A DNA stretch of 32,549 nt, from positions 1-32,549 of the forward strand of contig JAKADO010000035.1 in assembly GCA_021820485.1 (NCBI GenBank), in the 5' to 3' direction. The DNA comes from Bacillota bacterium (lineage in GTDB: Bacteria; Bacillota; Sulfobacillia; Sulfobacillales; Sulfobacillaceae). Below, in pieces: positions 1 to 8,307 of this stretch. The notes under the pieces were generated by a model. The model made no database searches. It was not told the origin of the DNA and saw only the letters and a program-made list of their open reading frames with translations. A program made the translations under genes and the position numbers. How positions within the stretch are numbered: position 1 is the stretch's first letter; every line of letters begins with the position of its first letter.

Positions 1-786
1 CAAAGGGTCCTCGGTCGCTTGCACCGGCGGTTCCTCGCGCCAGTTTTGCGGAAGAAAGCTCAGCACCTGCCGGACCAAGTCCAATGCCTCGGCATCGTCG
101 TTGGCCACCAGGTGGGCCACCCCGGAACGCTTCAAGTGGGTATCCGCGCCCCCTAGCGCCTCGGCTGTCACGTTCTCTCCGGTCACCGCTTGGATGACCT
201 GTGGACCCGTGATAAACATCTGACCGGTATGACGCACCATGACAATCACGTCGGTGAGCGCCGGCGAGTACACCGCACCGCCTGCGGAAGGCCCCATGAT
301 CACTGTGATTTGAGGAATCACGCCTGATGCCCAGGTGTTGCGCTTAAAAATTTCGCCATAGCCGTTCAAGGCGTCGACGCCTTCCTGAATGCGCGCTCCC
401 CCGGAATCGTTGAGCCCAATGATGGGAACCCCGGATTTCAAGGCCAAATCCTGGACGCGTTGAATTTTGGCCGCATGCATTTCGCCCAGGGAGCCTCCCA
501 AGACTGTGAAATCCTGCGCGAACACGTACACTGGGCGCCCAAAAATCCGTCCGAACCCGGTGACCACGCCGTCAGCGGGCGCATCCACGCCCGCCATGCC
601 AAACAGCGTGCCACGGTGCTTGACGTGGGCGCCAATCTCCTCGAACGTGTCCTCGTCCAAGAGATATTGAATGCGCTCACGCGCCGTCCACTTGCCCATC
701 TCATGCTGACGTTCCACGCGCTTCGGGCCGCCCATGGCCTCAACATGCGCTTGGCGCTCTCTCAGTTCGTCATGGGGATTAGACAT
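1..786 (-). CDS. Acyl-CoA carboxylase carboxyltransferase (propionyl/methylmalonyl-CoA type), N-terminal part
   Basis: The gene runs off the left edge, so only the first 262 codons are present; family members are about 510-520 residues. The start is the ATG at 784-786, with AAGGAG about nine bases upstream, and it overlaps the end of the epimerase gene by 8 bp, which suggests translational coupling. The protein shows the biotin-dependent carboxyltransferase N-domain: a KWTARERI segment near residue 33, GGSLGEMHAAKI, GLNDSGGARIQEGVDAL and GPSAGGAVYSPALTD. The last two carry the glycine-rich oxyanion/acyl-CoA pockets. In this family the enzyme moves carboxyl from biotin to propionyl-CoA, or runs in the decarboxylase direction on methylmalonyl-CoA. 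Adjacent mutase and epimerase genes favour propionyl-CoA/methylmalonyl-CoA as substrate over acetyl-CoA. The biotin carboxylase and biotin carrier are not in the window. The direction of the reaction cannot be told from sequence. Confidence 0.93.
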   Translation of the reverse strand, partial: MSNPHDELRERQAHVEAMGGPKRVERQHEMGKWTARERIQYLLDEDTFEEIGAHVKHRGTLFGMAGVDAPADGVVTGFGRIFGRPVYVFAQDFTVLGGSLGEMHAAKIQRVQDLALKSGVPIIGLNDSGGARIQEGVDALNGYGEIFKRNTWASGVIPQITVIMGPSAGGAVYSPALTDVIVMVRHTGQMFITGPQVIQAVTGENVTAEALGGADTHLKRSGVAHLVANDDAEALDLVRQVLSFLPQNWREEPPVQATEDPL

Positions 787-1192
787 GGCGTTCCGCTCCT
801 TCGGGCCGTTGGACCAGTTCCACCAGCACACCGCCGGTGGCCGCAGGATGGATGAAGGCCACCAGCGTGCCCTCCGCCCCGGCCCGCGGGCTCGCGTCGA
901 TCATGCGGACTCCCGATGCCTTGAGCCGCTCCACCTCGGCTTGAATGTCCTCCACGGTGAGGGCCACGTGATGGATTCCCTCGCCCCGTTTGGCCAGAAA
1001 CTTCCCAACCGGCGATGTCTCCGCATCGGGCTTCAACAGCTCGAAACGGCCGCCTTCAAAGGGCACGAACGCCACCTCGACCTGGTCGCGCTCCACATGT
1101 TCGCGATGCGCGACCGTGAGGCCCAGTGTTTCGTACGCTTTGAGGCTGGCCTCCAAATCGCGGACCGCCACCCCAATATGATCGAGTTTCAT
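779..1192 (-). CDS. mce: Methylmalonyl-CoA epimerase
   Basis: This 137-residue protein of the glyoxalase/VOC fold interconverts (2S)- and (2R)-methylmalonyl-CoA, linking propionyl-CoA carboxylation to the B12-dependent mutase. Length matches the family. The N-terminal strand MKLDHIGVAV supplies His5, the second module begins with HHVALTV (His74/His75), and the C-terminal LVELVQ supplies Glu125; these are the positions expected for the divalent metal ligands. The FELLKP segment around residue 50 is the other typical ligand strand. It lies 22 bp after the mutase gene and overlaps the carboxyltransferase start by 8 bp, so the three form one transcription unit. No other VOC function fits this neighbourhood as well. 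Confidence 0.93.
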   Translation of the reverse strand: MKLDHIGVAVRDLEASLKAYETLGLTVAHREHVERDQVEVAFVPFEGGRFELLKPDAETSPVGKFLAKRGEGIHHVALTVEDIQAEVERLKASGVRMIDASPRAGAEGTLVAFIHPAATGGVLVELVQRPEGAERHV

Positions 1193-1214
1193 GGACGCCT
1201 CCCCATCACTGTCG

Positions 1215-2888
1215 TTAGATAAAAGCGGGTGGCCGATAGCGGCCGAAATGCTTCTTTAAGACCCCAACAATTTCACCTAAGCTGGCATAGGCCTCGACCG
1301 CCTCCAGCATCGGCTCCATCAGGTGCGCATTCGGGTCTGCCGCGCTTTCATCGAGATTCTTCAAGGCCGCTTGAACGCGCGCCTCGTCCCGCTCCTGACG
1401 CACCCGGTTGAGCTTCTCAATCTGCCGGGCTTGGAGCGCGGCATCGATTTTCAAGAGGCTTTCCGGCGGCTCTTCCTGCATCCGAAACTTGTTCACACCA
1501 ACAATAATCTGCGCTTCAGACTCAACCTTTTTCTGAAAGGCATAGGCAGCATCTTGAATTTCTCGCTGCACGTAGCCGGTTTCGATAGCCGCCACGGCTC
1601 CGCCCAACTCCTCAATCTTGTCGAGGTAGCGCCGTGCCTCCGTCTCGAGCCGAGTCGTGAGGGCCTCGACAAAATAGCTCCCACCGAGCGGGTCCACCGT
1701 ATTCGGCACGCCGCTTTCATAGGCAATGACCTGCTGGGTGCGGAGCGCCAAGCGGGCGGAATCCTCCGTCGGCAACGCCAATGCCTCATCCTTGGAATTG
1801 GTGTGCAGCGACTGGGTGCCGCCCAATACCGCGGCCAAGGCCTGCAGCGTCACCCGCACCACATTGGTCTCGGGCTGCTGTGCCGTCAAGGTCGATCCAG
1901 CCGTTTGGGTATGGAAACGAAGCTGCCAGGAACGTGGATCCTGGGCGCCGAATCGGTTCCGCATAATCTCTGCCCACAACCGGCGGGCCGCTCGATACTT
2001 GGCAATTTCCTCGAAAAAGTCCATGTGCGCGTTAAAAAAGAATGAGAGCCGAGGGCCAAATTGATCGACGTCCAAGCCGGCAGCCGTTGCGGCTTCCGCA
2101 TAGGCAATGCCGTTGGCCAACGTAAAGGCAATTTCTTGGGCAGCGGTCGATCCTGCCTCGCGAATGTGATATCCCGAGATGCTGATGGTGTTCCAGCGCG
2201 GCAAGTTGGTCGAACACCACCGAAAAATATCGGTAATGATGCGCATGGACGGCTTAGGCGGAAAAATGTAGGTTCCCCGCGCCGCATATTCCTTCAGCAC
2301 ATCATTTTGAATCGTGCCCGTCAGCCGCCGCAAGTCGACGCCCTGCTTCTTGGCGACCGCCACGACCATGAGGAGCAGAATGGCGGCCGGCGCGTTAATG
2401 GTCATCGATACAGAGACCCTATCCAACGGAATCTGATCGAGTAAAATTTCCATGTCTTTCAAGGAATCAATGGCTACGCCGACCTTGCCGACTTCGCCAT
2501 CAGCGACCGGATCGTCCGAATCGTACCCCATTTGCGTAGGCAGGTCAAAAGCCACCGAAAGTCCCGTTTGTCCCTGCTCCAAGAGATACCGATAGCGGAG
2601 ATTGGACTCTTCGGCCGTCCCAAATCCGGCATATTGGCGCATGGTCCATAAGCGCCCTCGATACATGGTGGGATAAACGCCCCGCGTGTACGGATAAGCG
2701 CCCGGAAATCCCACCTCATCCAGATAGTCCCCGCCAGGCGCGTCGAGCGGCGTATAAAGCCGCTCGACGGGGATTTCGGAGACAGTGGCAAACGCATCCT
2801 GCCGTTCTTGACTCTTGGCCTGGTACGGTGCCAACACTGTCTCCTTCCAAGCCTGGTAGGCGTCTTCTAACGAACGATGATCGTCCAT
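1215..2888 (-). CDS. Methylmalonyl-CoA mutase, large (substrate-binding) subunit without B12 domain
   Basis: The 557-residue protein is the acyl-CoA-binding TIM-barrel half of a B12-dependent mutase that converts (R)-methylmalonyl-CoA to succinyl-CoA. Arg84 and Tyr86 in [15 protein letters not shown] and Arg216 in PKPSMR match residues that hold the methylmalonyl carboxylate in the Propionibacterium enzyme. Isobutyryl-CoA mutases carry Phe and Gln at the last two of these, so substrate specificity for methylmalonyl-CoA is supported. His241 in [10 protein letters not shown] matches the catalytic His. The protein stops at the length of the barrel domain, so the cobalamin-binding domain (DxHxxG) must come from a separate small subunit that is not in this window. 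The ATG at 2886-2888 follows an AGGGGGAG ribosome site, 16 bp after gdhA. Confidence 0.95.
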   Translation of the reverse strand: MDDHRSLEDAYQAWKETVLAPYQAKSQERQDAFATVSEIPVERLYTPLDAPGGDYLDEVGFPGAYPYTRGVYPTMYRGRLWTMRQYAGFGTAEESNLRYRYLLEQGQTGLSVAFDLPTQMGYDSDDPVADGEVGKVGVAIDSLKDMEILLDQIPLDRVSVSMTINAPAAILLLMVVAVAKKQGVDLRRLTGTIQNDVLKEYAARGTYIFPPKPSMRIITDIFRWCSTNLPRWNTISISGYHIREAGSTAAQEIAFTLANGIAYAEAATAAGLDVDQFGPRLSFFFNAHMDFFEEIAKYRAARRLWAEIMRNRFGAQDPRSWQLRFHTQTAGSTLTAQQPETNVVRVTLQALAAVLGGTQSLHTNSKDEALALPTEDSARLALRTQQVIAYESGVPNTVDPLGGSYFVEALTTRLETEARRYLDKIEELGGAVAAIETGYVQREIQDAAYAFQKKVESEAQIIVGVNKFRMQEEPPESLLKIDAALQARQIEKLNRVRQERDEARVQAALKNLDESAADPNAHLMEPMLEAVEAYASLGEIVGVLKKHFGRYRPPAFI

Positions 2889-2904
2889 TCGGAAGAACTC
2901 CCCC

Positions 2905-4158
2905 TTACTTCAGCCATCCACGCACCCGCATCGCTTGTGCGAGACGGTCGGTGGCGACCAGATAAGCCGCCTTTCTCAAGGTCACACCAAAGCGCTCATG
3001 CATGCGATGCATTTCCGCCATGGCCCGTGACATGTAATCCTCCAAGCGCTGGTTAACCTCGTCCTCGGTCCAATAGAACCGACTCTGGTTTTGCACCCAC
3101 TCGAAGTAACTGACGGTCACGCCACCCGAGTTGCCCAAGACGTCCGGCACCACCATAACCCCTTTGTCGAAGAGGATGGCATCGGCCTCCGGCGTGGTGG
3201 GACCATTGGCCCCTTCACCCACAATCTTGGCTTGAATGTTGGCCGCATTGTCCGCCGTAATTTGGTTCTCCAACGCCGCTGGAAATAGAATATCCACCGG
3301 CAGTTCCAAGAGTTCCTTGTTGGAAATGGGCTCGGCCTTGGGGTAGCCCACCAAATTGCGGTGGACGCGCTTGTACTCCAGCAAGTCATCAATGTCGATG
3401 CCAGCGGCATTGTACAATCCGCCGTCCTTGTCGGACACCGCGACTACACTGGCACCCATCCGGAAGGCAATTGTCGCCGCAACTGAGCCCACGTTGCCAA
3501 ATCCCTGCACGGCGACGCGTGCCTTGGAGAAGTCGATGCCCATTTCTGTGGCCAACTGTCGCGTCGCGAAGACCAGCCCGCGCCCGGTGGCTTCCACACG
3601 CCCCTTCGATCCTCCGATAACCAAAGGCTTTCCGGTTATAAGTCCAAAAGTGTTCTCACCACGAATCCGGGAATACTCGTCGACCATCCAGGCCATAATC
3701 TGCGGGTTGGTGGAGACGTCCGGGGCCGGAATATCCTTGTCCGGTCCGATGACGAGGCTGACCGCCCGGATGTATTCACGGCTGAGCCGCTCAATTTCGC
3801 CTTCCGAGAGCTGATCAACGTCGCACGCGATGCCGCCCTTGCCGCCGCCGTACGGCAACCCCAGCAACGCGCACTTCACACTCATCCACATCGCCAGCGC
3901 CTTGACTTCATCCACGTTGACGTCCGGATGAAAACGAAGGCCCCCTTTGGTCGGTCCCAGCGCATCGTTGTGCTGCACACGATACCCGGTAAAGACCTGC
4001 AGGGTGCCATCGTCTCGAACAAATGAAACAGCGACTTCAAAAGTCCGCATCGGTTGCTTCAGTACTTCATAGACTGCCGGTTCCAATCCTAATGTTTCTA
4101 CAGCCTCTTTAAAGCTTTGCTGAGCCCGTAAAAACGGATTGAGTGACGTATCCGCCAC
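2905..4158 (-). CDS. gdhA: Glutamate dehydrogenase (Glu/Leu/Phe/Val family), probably NAD-dependent
   Basis: The 417-residue protein catalyses reversible oxidative deamination of glutamate to 2-oxoglutarate and ammonium. Substrate-site lysines are visible at K71 ([11 protein letters not shown]), K95 ([19 protein letters not shown]) and K107. The Rossmann motif VQGFGNVG is at 216-222. An acidic residue (Asp241, VSDKDGG) ends the second strand, which favours NAD over NADP. Length and the [13 protein letters not shown] segment match the Firmicutes RocG/GudB type. The start is a GTG (4156-4158) behind a strong AAGGAGG. It has its own TATAAT box upstream and is separated from yajC by a terminator. 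It leads the operon into the methylmalonyl-CoA genes, suggesting joint use in amino-acid or propionate catabolism. A leucine dehydrogenase is less likely at this length. Confidence 0.93.
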   Translation of the reverse strand: MADTSLNPFLRAQQSFKEAVETLGLEPAVYEVLKQPMRTFEVAVSFVRDDGTLQVFTGYRVQHNDALGPTKGGLRFHPDVNVDEVKALAMWMSVKCALLGLPYGGGKGGIACDVDQLSEGEIERLSREYIRAVSLVIGPDKDIPAPDVSTNPQIMAWMVDEYSRIRGENTFGLITGKPLVIGGSKGRVEATGRGLVFATRQLATEMGIDFSKARVAVQGFGNVGSVAATIAFRMGASVVAVSDKDGGLYNAAGIDIDDLLEYKRVHRNLVGYPKAEPISNKELLELPVDILFPAALENQITADNAANIQAKIVGEGANGPTTPEADAILFDKGVMVVPDVLGNSGGVTVSYFEWVQNQSRFYWTEDEVNQRLEDYMSRAMAEMHRMHERFGVTLRKAAYLVATDRLAQAMRVRGWLK

Positions 4159-4203
4159 CGGTTAACGCCTCCTTCGCGATGTCTAACCACAGGTTTCGTC
4201 GGT

Positions 4204-4209
4204 ATTATA
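4204..4209 (-). promoter_or_regulatory. -10 element of the gdhA operon promoter
   Basis: A perfect TATAAT lies on the minus strand 46 bases before the gdhA start codon, between the yajC terminator and the gdhA ribosome site. I do not see a convincing -35 hexamer at 16-18 bases, so the promoter may be weak or activator-dependent. The position right after a strong terminator supports a separate gdhA-mcm-mce transcription unit. Confidence 0.5.
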
Positions 4210-4237
4210 GCACAGGCGTGTCCGAACCAGTGGAATG

Positions 4238-4269
4238 AAAAAAGAGGGCCCTTAGTTTGAGGGTCCCTC
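4238..4269 (-). terminator. Intrinsic terminator after yajC
   Basis: On the minus strand, GAGGGACCCT pairs with AGGGCCCTC (one bulged A) across a 7-base loop and is followed directly by TTTTTT. The stem overlaps the last codons of yajC. It ends the ruv-sigI-rsgI-yajC unit before gdhA. Confidence 0.85.
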
Positions 4270-4527
4270 CTGGTATTTGCCGCCAATGGCGGAACGCAGA
4301 ATGCGGATGCTGACCCCGTCGGAAATCGTCAGGGTGAGTTCCTTGTCCTTCACATCCTGCACCGTGCCAATGAGTCCGCCAACGGTCACCACACGATCAC
4401 CAGGCCCCACCGAGCTTTGCAGTTGCCGGCGATTCTTTTGCTGCCGCGATTGCTGCCACATTGTCCAGACCACCATGGCGCCCATCAGCACAAACAATAA
4501 CCAGTAAATCGACGTGCCCTTGTGCAT
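4252..4527 (-). CDS. yajC: Preprotein translocase accessory subunit YajC
   Basis: A 91-residue single-pass membrane protein of the YajC family, which associates with SecDF and the SecYEG channel. One hydrophobic helix covers about residues 6-24 (YWLLFVLMGAMVVWTMW). It is followed by a basic QQSRQQKNRRQL stretch and the family signature VGPGDRVVTVGGLIGTVQDVKDKELTLTI. The frame is open further upstream (to 4569), but the ATG at 4525-4527 puts the membrane helix close to the N-terminus as usual and has a GGGGGAAGG ribosome site. In many Firmicutes yajC follows ruvAB-queA-tgt; here sigI and rsgI stand in between and queA/tgt are absent. An intrinsic terminator overlaps its end. Confidence 0.9.
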   Translation of the reverse strand: MHKGTSIYWLLFVLMGAMVVWTMWQQSRQQKNRRQLQSSVGPGDRVVTVGGLIGTVQDVKDKELTLTISDGVSIRILRSAIGGKYQEGPSN

Positions 4528-4595
4528 TTGCCTTCCCCCCTCGAGTTCCCCTGATGGTTCGCTCCCCATTGGGGAAATTCCTTCTCCAGCGGGGA

Positions 4596-5843
4596 TTAGA
4601 GGCCCAGTTGGCTCACCAGATTGCTGACCGTGCTGCTTAAAGTATTGCCAGAATTGGGAAAGGAATGCGATGGAGGGGTGGAACTGGGGACAGATGCAGG
4701 AGTGGACGAAGGAGTGCTGCTGGGAGAGTCGGAGGGTTCATGGCCATGATGATGCCCCCGCCCCGGATTGCTGCTCTGGGCATGCTGCGGCGCCTGACCC
4801 GGATAGCCGTTGTGGTCATGCTGCGATCCCCGACCCGGACCGAGATTCTGCCTCTGATGGTTTCTGGGTTGGCCCGAGTCGGGATTCTGGCCGTTCCCAT
4901 GATGGTGATGCTGCCCTTCTCCCCCAGTGCCGGGCAAAACCGGGAGGACAGGGGGATTCACCACCAGGGACGGGATGCTGATTGGCAAATTCGGCAAAAC
5001 CGGGACGCTTGGCAGGGCGCTGGCACTGGACGAACTGGACGCCGAGGCACTAGGCGCCGGCGACGCCGAGGACCGGGGTGTCGCAACGCCGCCCCCCACG
5101 GGCCCCGTGCTTCCCGAACTTCCGGGGTGAAGAATGGGTTTCAAGAGGTCGGCTACGGGCATTTTCCGCACCTGATTCAGGGACCACTCTTGGCGCAGCG
5201 CCTGAGAGTTACGCTGCCACAAGAGGTACCGTCCCACCGACACCTCAGGCTTTTCCATCTCCTTGACCAATGAGGAGCTAACCCCGCTCACGGCCACGAC
5301 CGACGCCGATACCCGCTCCTGTTTCAAAATTCCGGACGCGACTTGAGACAAGGGAGAGAACCAGGCGGCCGGCTTTTGGGAAAACACCGCCCCAATCACC
5401 ACAGTCTGCGTCTTGGAAAAGTATCCGTCTTGCGCAGCTGCCGAAATGAGCGATCGGATTGCCTGTGGCACCGCGAGCCCCGTCACCAGATCCTGACGCA
5501 CCAGCCGCCGCCCGCCGCGATCCAGTCCCACGGCGCTCAGCACTTTTCCCTGAGATGAGATGTTTAGATTGATGCTGGGGTTAATGTCCACACTCAGCAC
5601 CGCCGCCGCCTGAACAGCCGGAGAGGCAGTCCCCGGTTGCGGCAGTCCCAACAGAATGGTCGCCGCGGCCGCGGCCGGAACCGCCAGCCACGCGTACCAG
5701 CGGCGGGATTTTTGGGGAACCCAGATCTCCTGTCCCACATCCAACGGTTGTCCATGGATGGAAACGGAACGGAACTTGCCGCCGGGCAGAAGAACCGTGG
5801 CACGGCCCTTCTCAATGGATATCACAATACCCCGATTGCTCAT
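4596..5843 (-). CDS. rsgI: RsgI-type transmembrane anti-sigma-I factor
   Basis: The protein has the RsgI layout. A cytoplasmic N-domain of about 45 residues (RGIVISIEKGRATVLLPGG) would bind SigI. One membrane helix follows (about residues 50-67, WYAWLAVPAAAAATILLGL). After it comes a juxtamembrane domain starting with LSVDINPSINLNISS. The Asn88-Pro89 bond lies in the segment where RsgI proteins are reported to self-cleave during signalling. Beyond about residue 240 the outside part is low-complexity: a Ser/Ala/Pro linker, then a His/Gly/Asn/Gln-rich stretch including HHHH, HDHNG and HHHGH, then a Ser/Thr/Pro tail. No carbohydrate-binding module is visible. I chose ATG 5841-5843 over the upstream TTG at 5852 because GAAAGG is correctly spaced only for the ATG. 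It starts 14 bp after sigI. The stimulus is unknown. Confidence 0.85.
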   Translation of the reverse strand: MSNRGIVISIEKGRATVLLPGGKFRSVSIHGQPLDVGQEIWVPQKSRRWYAWLAVPAAAAATILLGLPQPGTASPAVQAAAVLSVDINPSINLNISSQGKVLSAVGLDRGGRRLVRQDLVTGLAVPQAIRSLISAAAQDGYFSKTQTVVIGAVFSQKPAAWFSPLSQVASGILKQERVSASVVAVSGVSSSLVKEMEKPEVSVGRYLLWQRNSQALRQEWSLNQVRKMPVADLLKPILHPGSSGSTGPVGGGVATPRSSASPAPSASASSSSSASALPSVPVLPNLPISIPSLVVNPPVLPVLPGTGGEGQHHHHGNGQNPDSGQPRNHQRQNLGPGRGSQHDHNGYPGQAPQHAQSSNPGRGHHHGHEPSDSPSSTPSSTPASVPSSTPPSHSFPNSGNTLSSTVSNLVSQLGL

Positions 5844-5857
5844 AATGGACAACCTTT

Positions 5858-6598
5858 CTACCGTTCTAGCACGTATCCCTGCAAGTAGGGAAAATCGTGC
5901 ATCAAAATCAAGGCCACCGCAATAATGTACTTCCGATTCCGCTCGACCAGCTTGCGGCTGACTTGGAACTCCTCGACCAGCGACTTCACCGGCAGTTCTC
6001 CATGGTTCACCAACGCCCGCCGGTACTCCTCGCGCCGGGCGACCGCACGAGCGATGCTGATGGCGCGGTCGCGGGAGTCCCGATGCTTGGGGGCCACCCG
6101 CGCCAATTCGGAAAACCCAATGTGAAATTGCTGCAAAACCTTGGCATACTCCTCAATCTCCAATCGGCGCGCTTCCTGCTCCTGCTGCATCCCCCACGTG
6201 GCCTGGGCGACCCGATCCAGAGGATTGGGCTCGTGCAGCGTTTGGTCATCCTCCTCAAATTCGCTTAGTGCAATTTCATTTTGGCGTCCCCGGTCGCGCC
6301 GGAAATAATCCACCAGGCGCCGTTGAATCACGGTTTGGCTAAATGAGAGGAAACTGCCGCGCTGCCCGTCATAGGCGGTAATCGCTTCGTTGAAAGCCAA
6401 CAGCGCCACGCTGATTTCCTCATCGACACCGGGGCGAAGAAACCGACCTGTCTTCTGACTGGCGACCTTCAGCACAAACGGCGTGTAATCTTGAATTAAC
6501 TGGTTGCGTGCCTCCATATCGCCATTCTGTGCGCGGGACAACAGTGTACTGGGATCGGCCTGATCGCTGCGACGAAATCGTATGCCCAGCCGGTTCAC
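5858..6598 (-). CDS. sigI: RNA polymerase sigma factor SigI
   Basis: A 246-residue sigma-70-related factor of the SigI type, held inactive by RsgI and used in Firmicutes for heat, cell-wall or polysaccharide responses. Region 2 is visible: AQNGDMEARNQLIQDYTPFVLKVAS around residues 24-50, then DEEISVALLAFNEAITAYD and GSFLSFSQTVIQRRLVDYFRRD, the -10 recognition area. The C-terminal part (LVEEFQVSRKLVERNRKYIIAVALI) has the shape of the SigI C-domain. It is the expected length and sits directly before rsgI. The start is a GTG at 6596-6598 with GAAGG close upstream. A candidate SigI-type promoter lies in the 54-bp gap after ruvB, which would allow self-activation. Confidence 0.87.
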   Translation of the reverse strand: MNRLGIRFRRSDQADPSTLLSRAQNGDMEARNQLIQDYTPFVLKVASQKTGRFLRPGVDEEISVALLAFNEAITAYDGQRGSFLSFSQTVIQRRLVDYFRRDRGRQNEIALSEFEEDDQTLHEPNPLDRVAQATWGMQQEQEARRLEIEEYAKVLQQFHIGFSELARVAPKHRDSRDRAISIARAVARREEYRRALVNHGELPVKSLVEEFQVSRKLVERNRKYIIAVALILMHDFPYLQGYVLER

Positions 6599-6614
6599 CT
6601 CGCCTTCTACACTC

Positions 6615-6642
6615 TTCGCAGGGTTTGAGCACTTTGGGTGGT
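6615..6642 (-). promoter_or_regulatory. Candidate SigI-dependent autoregulatory promoter
   Basis: In the gap between ruvB and sigI the minus strand reads ACCACCC, 17 bases, then CGAA. This resembles the C-rich -35 and CGAA -10 described for SigI promoters in Bacillus and clostridia. The CGAA is about 17 bases before the sigI GTG. The match is short and the call is an inference. Confidence 0.3.
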
Positions 6643-6652
6643 CTTGCGCCTC

Positions 6653-7675
6653 TTAATCAAATAAATTTTTTTGCGTGGACTCCATCATTACCGGCCATCC
6701 CATCCGTTCACATGCCAAAGACGTCAGCATGCGGCCACGGGGGGTGCGTTGTATGTAGCCTTGCTGCAATAAATAGGGCTCATAAACATCTTCGATGGTG
6801 CCGCTCTCCTCGCCAATGGCGGCAGACAGCGTCTCCAGCCCGACGGGCCCGCCCTGATAGCGATAATACAGCGTCTCCAAAAGCCTGTGGTCCACCACGT
6901 CCAGACCATGCGGGTCAACCTCCAACAGGGCCAATCCCTCTTGGGCCATCTCATAGGTAATCTCGCCGTTGCCCTTGACATCCGCATAGTCACGCAACCG
7001 ACGCAAAAGCCGATTGGCAATGCGCGGGGTTCCGCGGCTCCGCCGCGCCACCTCGTAAGCGGCATCGACGTCAAGCGGAACGCCGAGCACCCGGGCGGAG
7101 CGCTTCACAATCTCGGTCAGGTCGCGGGCATCGTAGAAATCCAAATGGACAATCACGCCAAAGCGGTCGCGCAAGGGGGCGGTCAACATGCCCGCCCGCG
7201 TGGTGGCCCCCACCAGCGTAAAGCGTGGCAGGTCCAGACGGACCGACCGCGCGCTTGGGCCCTTTCCCAGCATGATGTCGAGGTGAAAGTCCTCCATGGC
7301 AGGATAGAGCACCTCCTCGACCGTACGCGCCAAACGGTGGATTTCATCGATGAACAACACATCACCCGGTTCCAAGTTGGTCAGGACCGAGGCCAAATCT
7401 CCGGCCCGTTCAATAGCCGGCCCCGAGGTGAAACGGATGTTCACCTCGAGCTCATTGGCAATGATATGGGCCAAGGTGGTCTTGCCCAGTCCTGGAGGGC
7501 CGTAAAGGAGCACATGGTCCAGCGCCTCACGGCGCTGCTGGGACGCTTCAATGAAAATTCCCAAACGCTCCTTGATCGCTTCCTGGCCGATATAATCGCT
7601 CAGGCGTTGCGGCCGGAGTCCGAGATCCCCTTCGTCCGGCATTGATTCCCGGCTCACAATCCGGTCGTCCTCCAC
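6653..7675 (-). CDS. ruvB: Holliday junction branch migration ATPase RuvB
   Basis: A 340-residue AAA+ motor that, as a hexamer on RuvA-bound junctions, drives branch migration in recombinational repair. Visible are the RuvB N-segment ([12 protein letters not shown]), Walker A GPPGLGKT at about 59-66, Walker B with the DEIH box ([10 protein letters not shown]), sensor 1 ([20 protein letters not shown]) and sensor 2 ([19 protein letters not shown]). A winged-helix DNA-binding C-domain ends it. Length is typical. The GTG start (7673-7675) shares its G with the last base of the ruvA TAG stop, so translation is likely coupled. Confidence 0.97.
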   Translation of the reverse strand: MEDDRIVSRESMPDEGDLGLRPQRLSDYIGQEAIKERLGIFIEASQQRREALDHVLLYGPPGLGKTTLAHIIANELEVNIRFTSGPAIERAGDLASVLTNLEPGDVLFIDEIHRLARTVEEVLYPAMEDFHLDIMLGKGPSARSVRLDLPRFTLVGATTRAGMLTAPLRDRFGVIVHLDFYDARDLTEIVKRSARVLGVPLDVDAAYEVARRSRGTPRIANRLLRRLRDYADVKGNGEITYEMAQEGLALLEVDPHGLDVVDHRLLETLYYRYQGGPVGLETLSAAIGEESGTIEDVYEPYLLQQGYIQRTPRGRMLTSLACERMGWPVMMESTQKNLFD

Positions 7676-8283
7676 TAGCGAGCCCTCCCTCGGTCCAATG
7701 CCTGCAATGCTTGGCGGAGGCGCGCCTCGGGCTCTTCGGCCACCGCTTGACGCACCGCCGCCTCCGCCTCGTCTGCCCGATATCCCAGGGATACCAAGGC
7801 CAGCACCACATCATCGGCGGCCGGCGCGGCTGCCGCCGCTGCGGGGGCTGGGGACAGCACCGGACTCTCATCCGCGGATTTGGCCCACCGACCCATCAGC
7901 TCCAGCTGCACACGCTGAGCAATTTTCGCGCCAATGCCGGAAGCTCCCTTCAACGCCTTCCAGTCGCCCGTCAACACCACCTCACGAAGCCGCTGAATGC
8001 CGAGATGGCTCATCAGCGACAGCGCCCCCTTGGCGCCGACGCCGTTCACTTCCAGCAAATCCAAGAAGACCGCGCGTTCGGCCTCCATCGAAAATCCAAT
8101 CAGCCGCCACTGATCCTCGCGCACAATGAGATGGGTATAGAGCCGGACGCGCTCCCCAACTCCTGGAATCTTGAGTTCTGTCTCCCGCGGCACATCGAGG
8201 CCATAGCCCAGTCCGCCCGCCGTGCGCAGCACCACATATCCGGGCCGCCTGTCTCCGACGACCCCCTCAATCTCGACAATCAT
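7675..8283 (-). CDS. ruvA: Holliday junction DNA-binding protein RuvA
   Basis: A 202-residue junction-specificity subunit that binds four-way DNA as a tetramer and recruits RuvB. Domain I is the OB-fold start ([21 protein letters not shown]). Domain II carries two helix-hairpin-helix motifs ([13 protein letters not shown] and [19 protein letters not shown]). An Ala/Pro-rich linker then leads to domain III ([21 protein letters not shown]), which contacts RuvB. The ATG is at 8281-8283 with GGTGAT six bases upstream. A second ATG five bases further upstream is out of frame and hits a stop at once. The gene lies 24 bp after ruvC and overlaps ruvB by one base. Confidence 0.95.
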   Translation of the reverse strand: MIVEIEGVVGDRRPGYVVLRTAGGLGYGLDVPRETELKIPGVGERVRLYTHLIVREDQWRLIGFSMEAERAVFLDLLEVNGVGAKGALSLMSHLGIQRLREVVLTGDWKALKGASGIGAKIAQRVQLELMGRWAKSADESPVLSPAPAAAAAAPAADDVVLALVSLGYRADEAEAAVRQAVAEEPEARLRQALQALDRGRAR

Positions 8284-8307
8284 ATCATGATCACCGTTTC
8301 CTTAATA

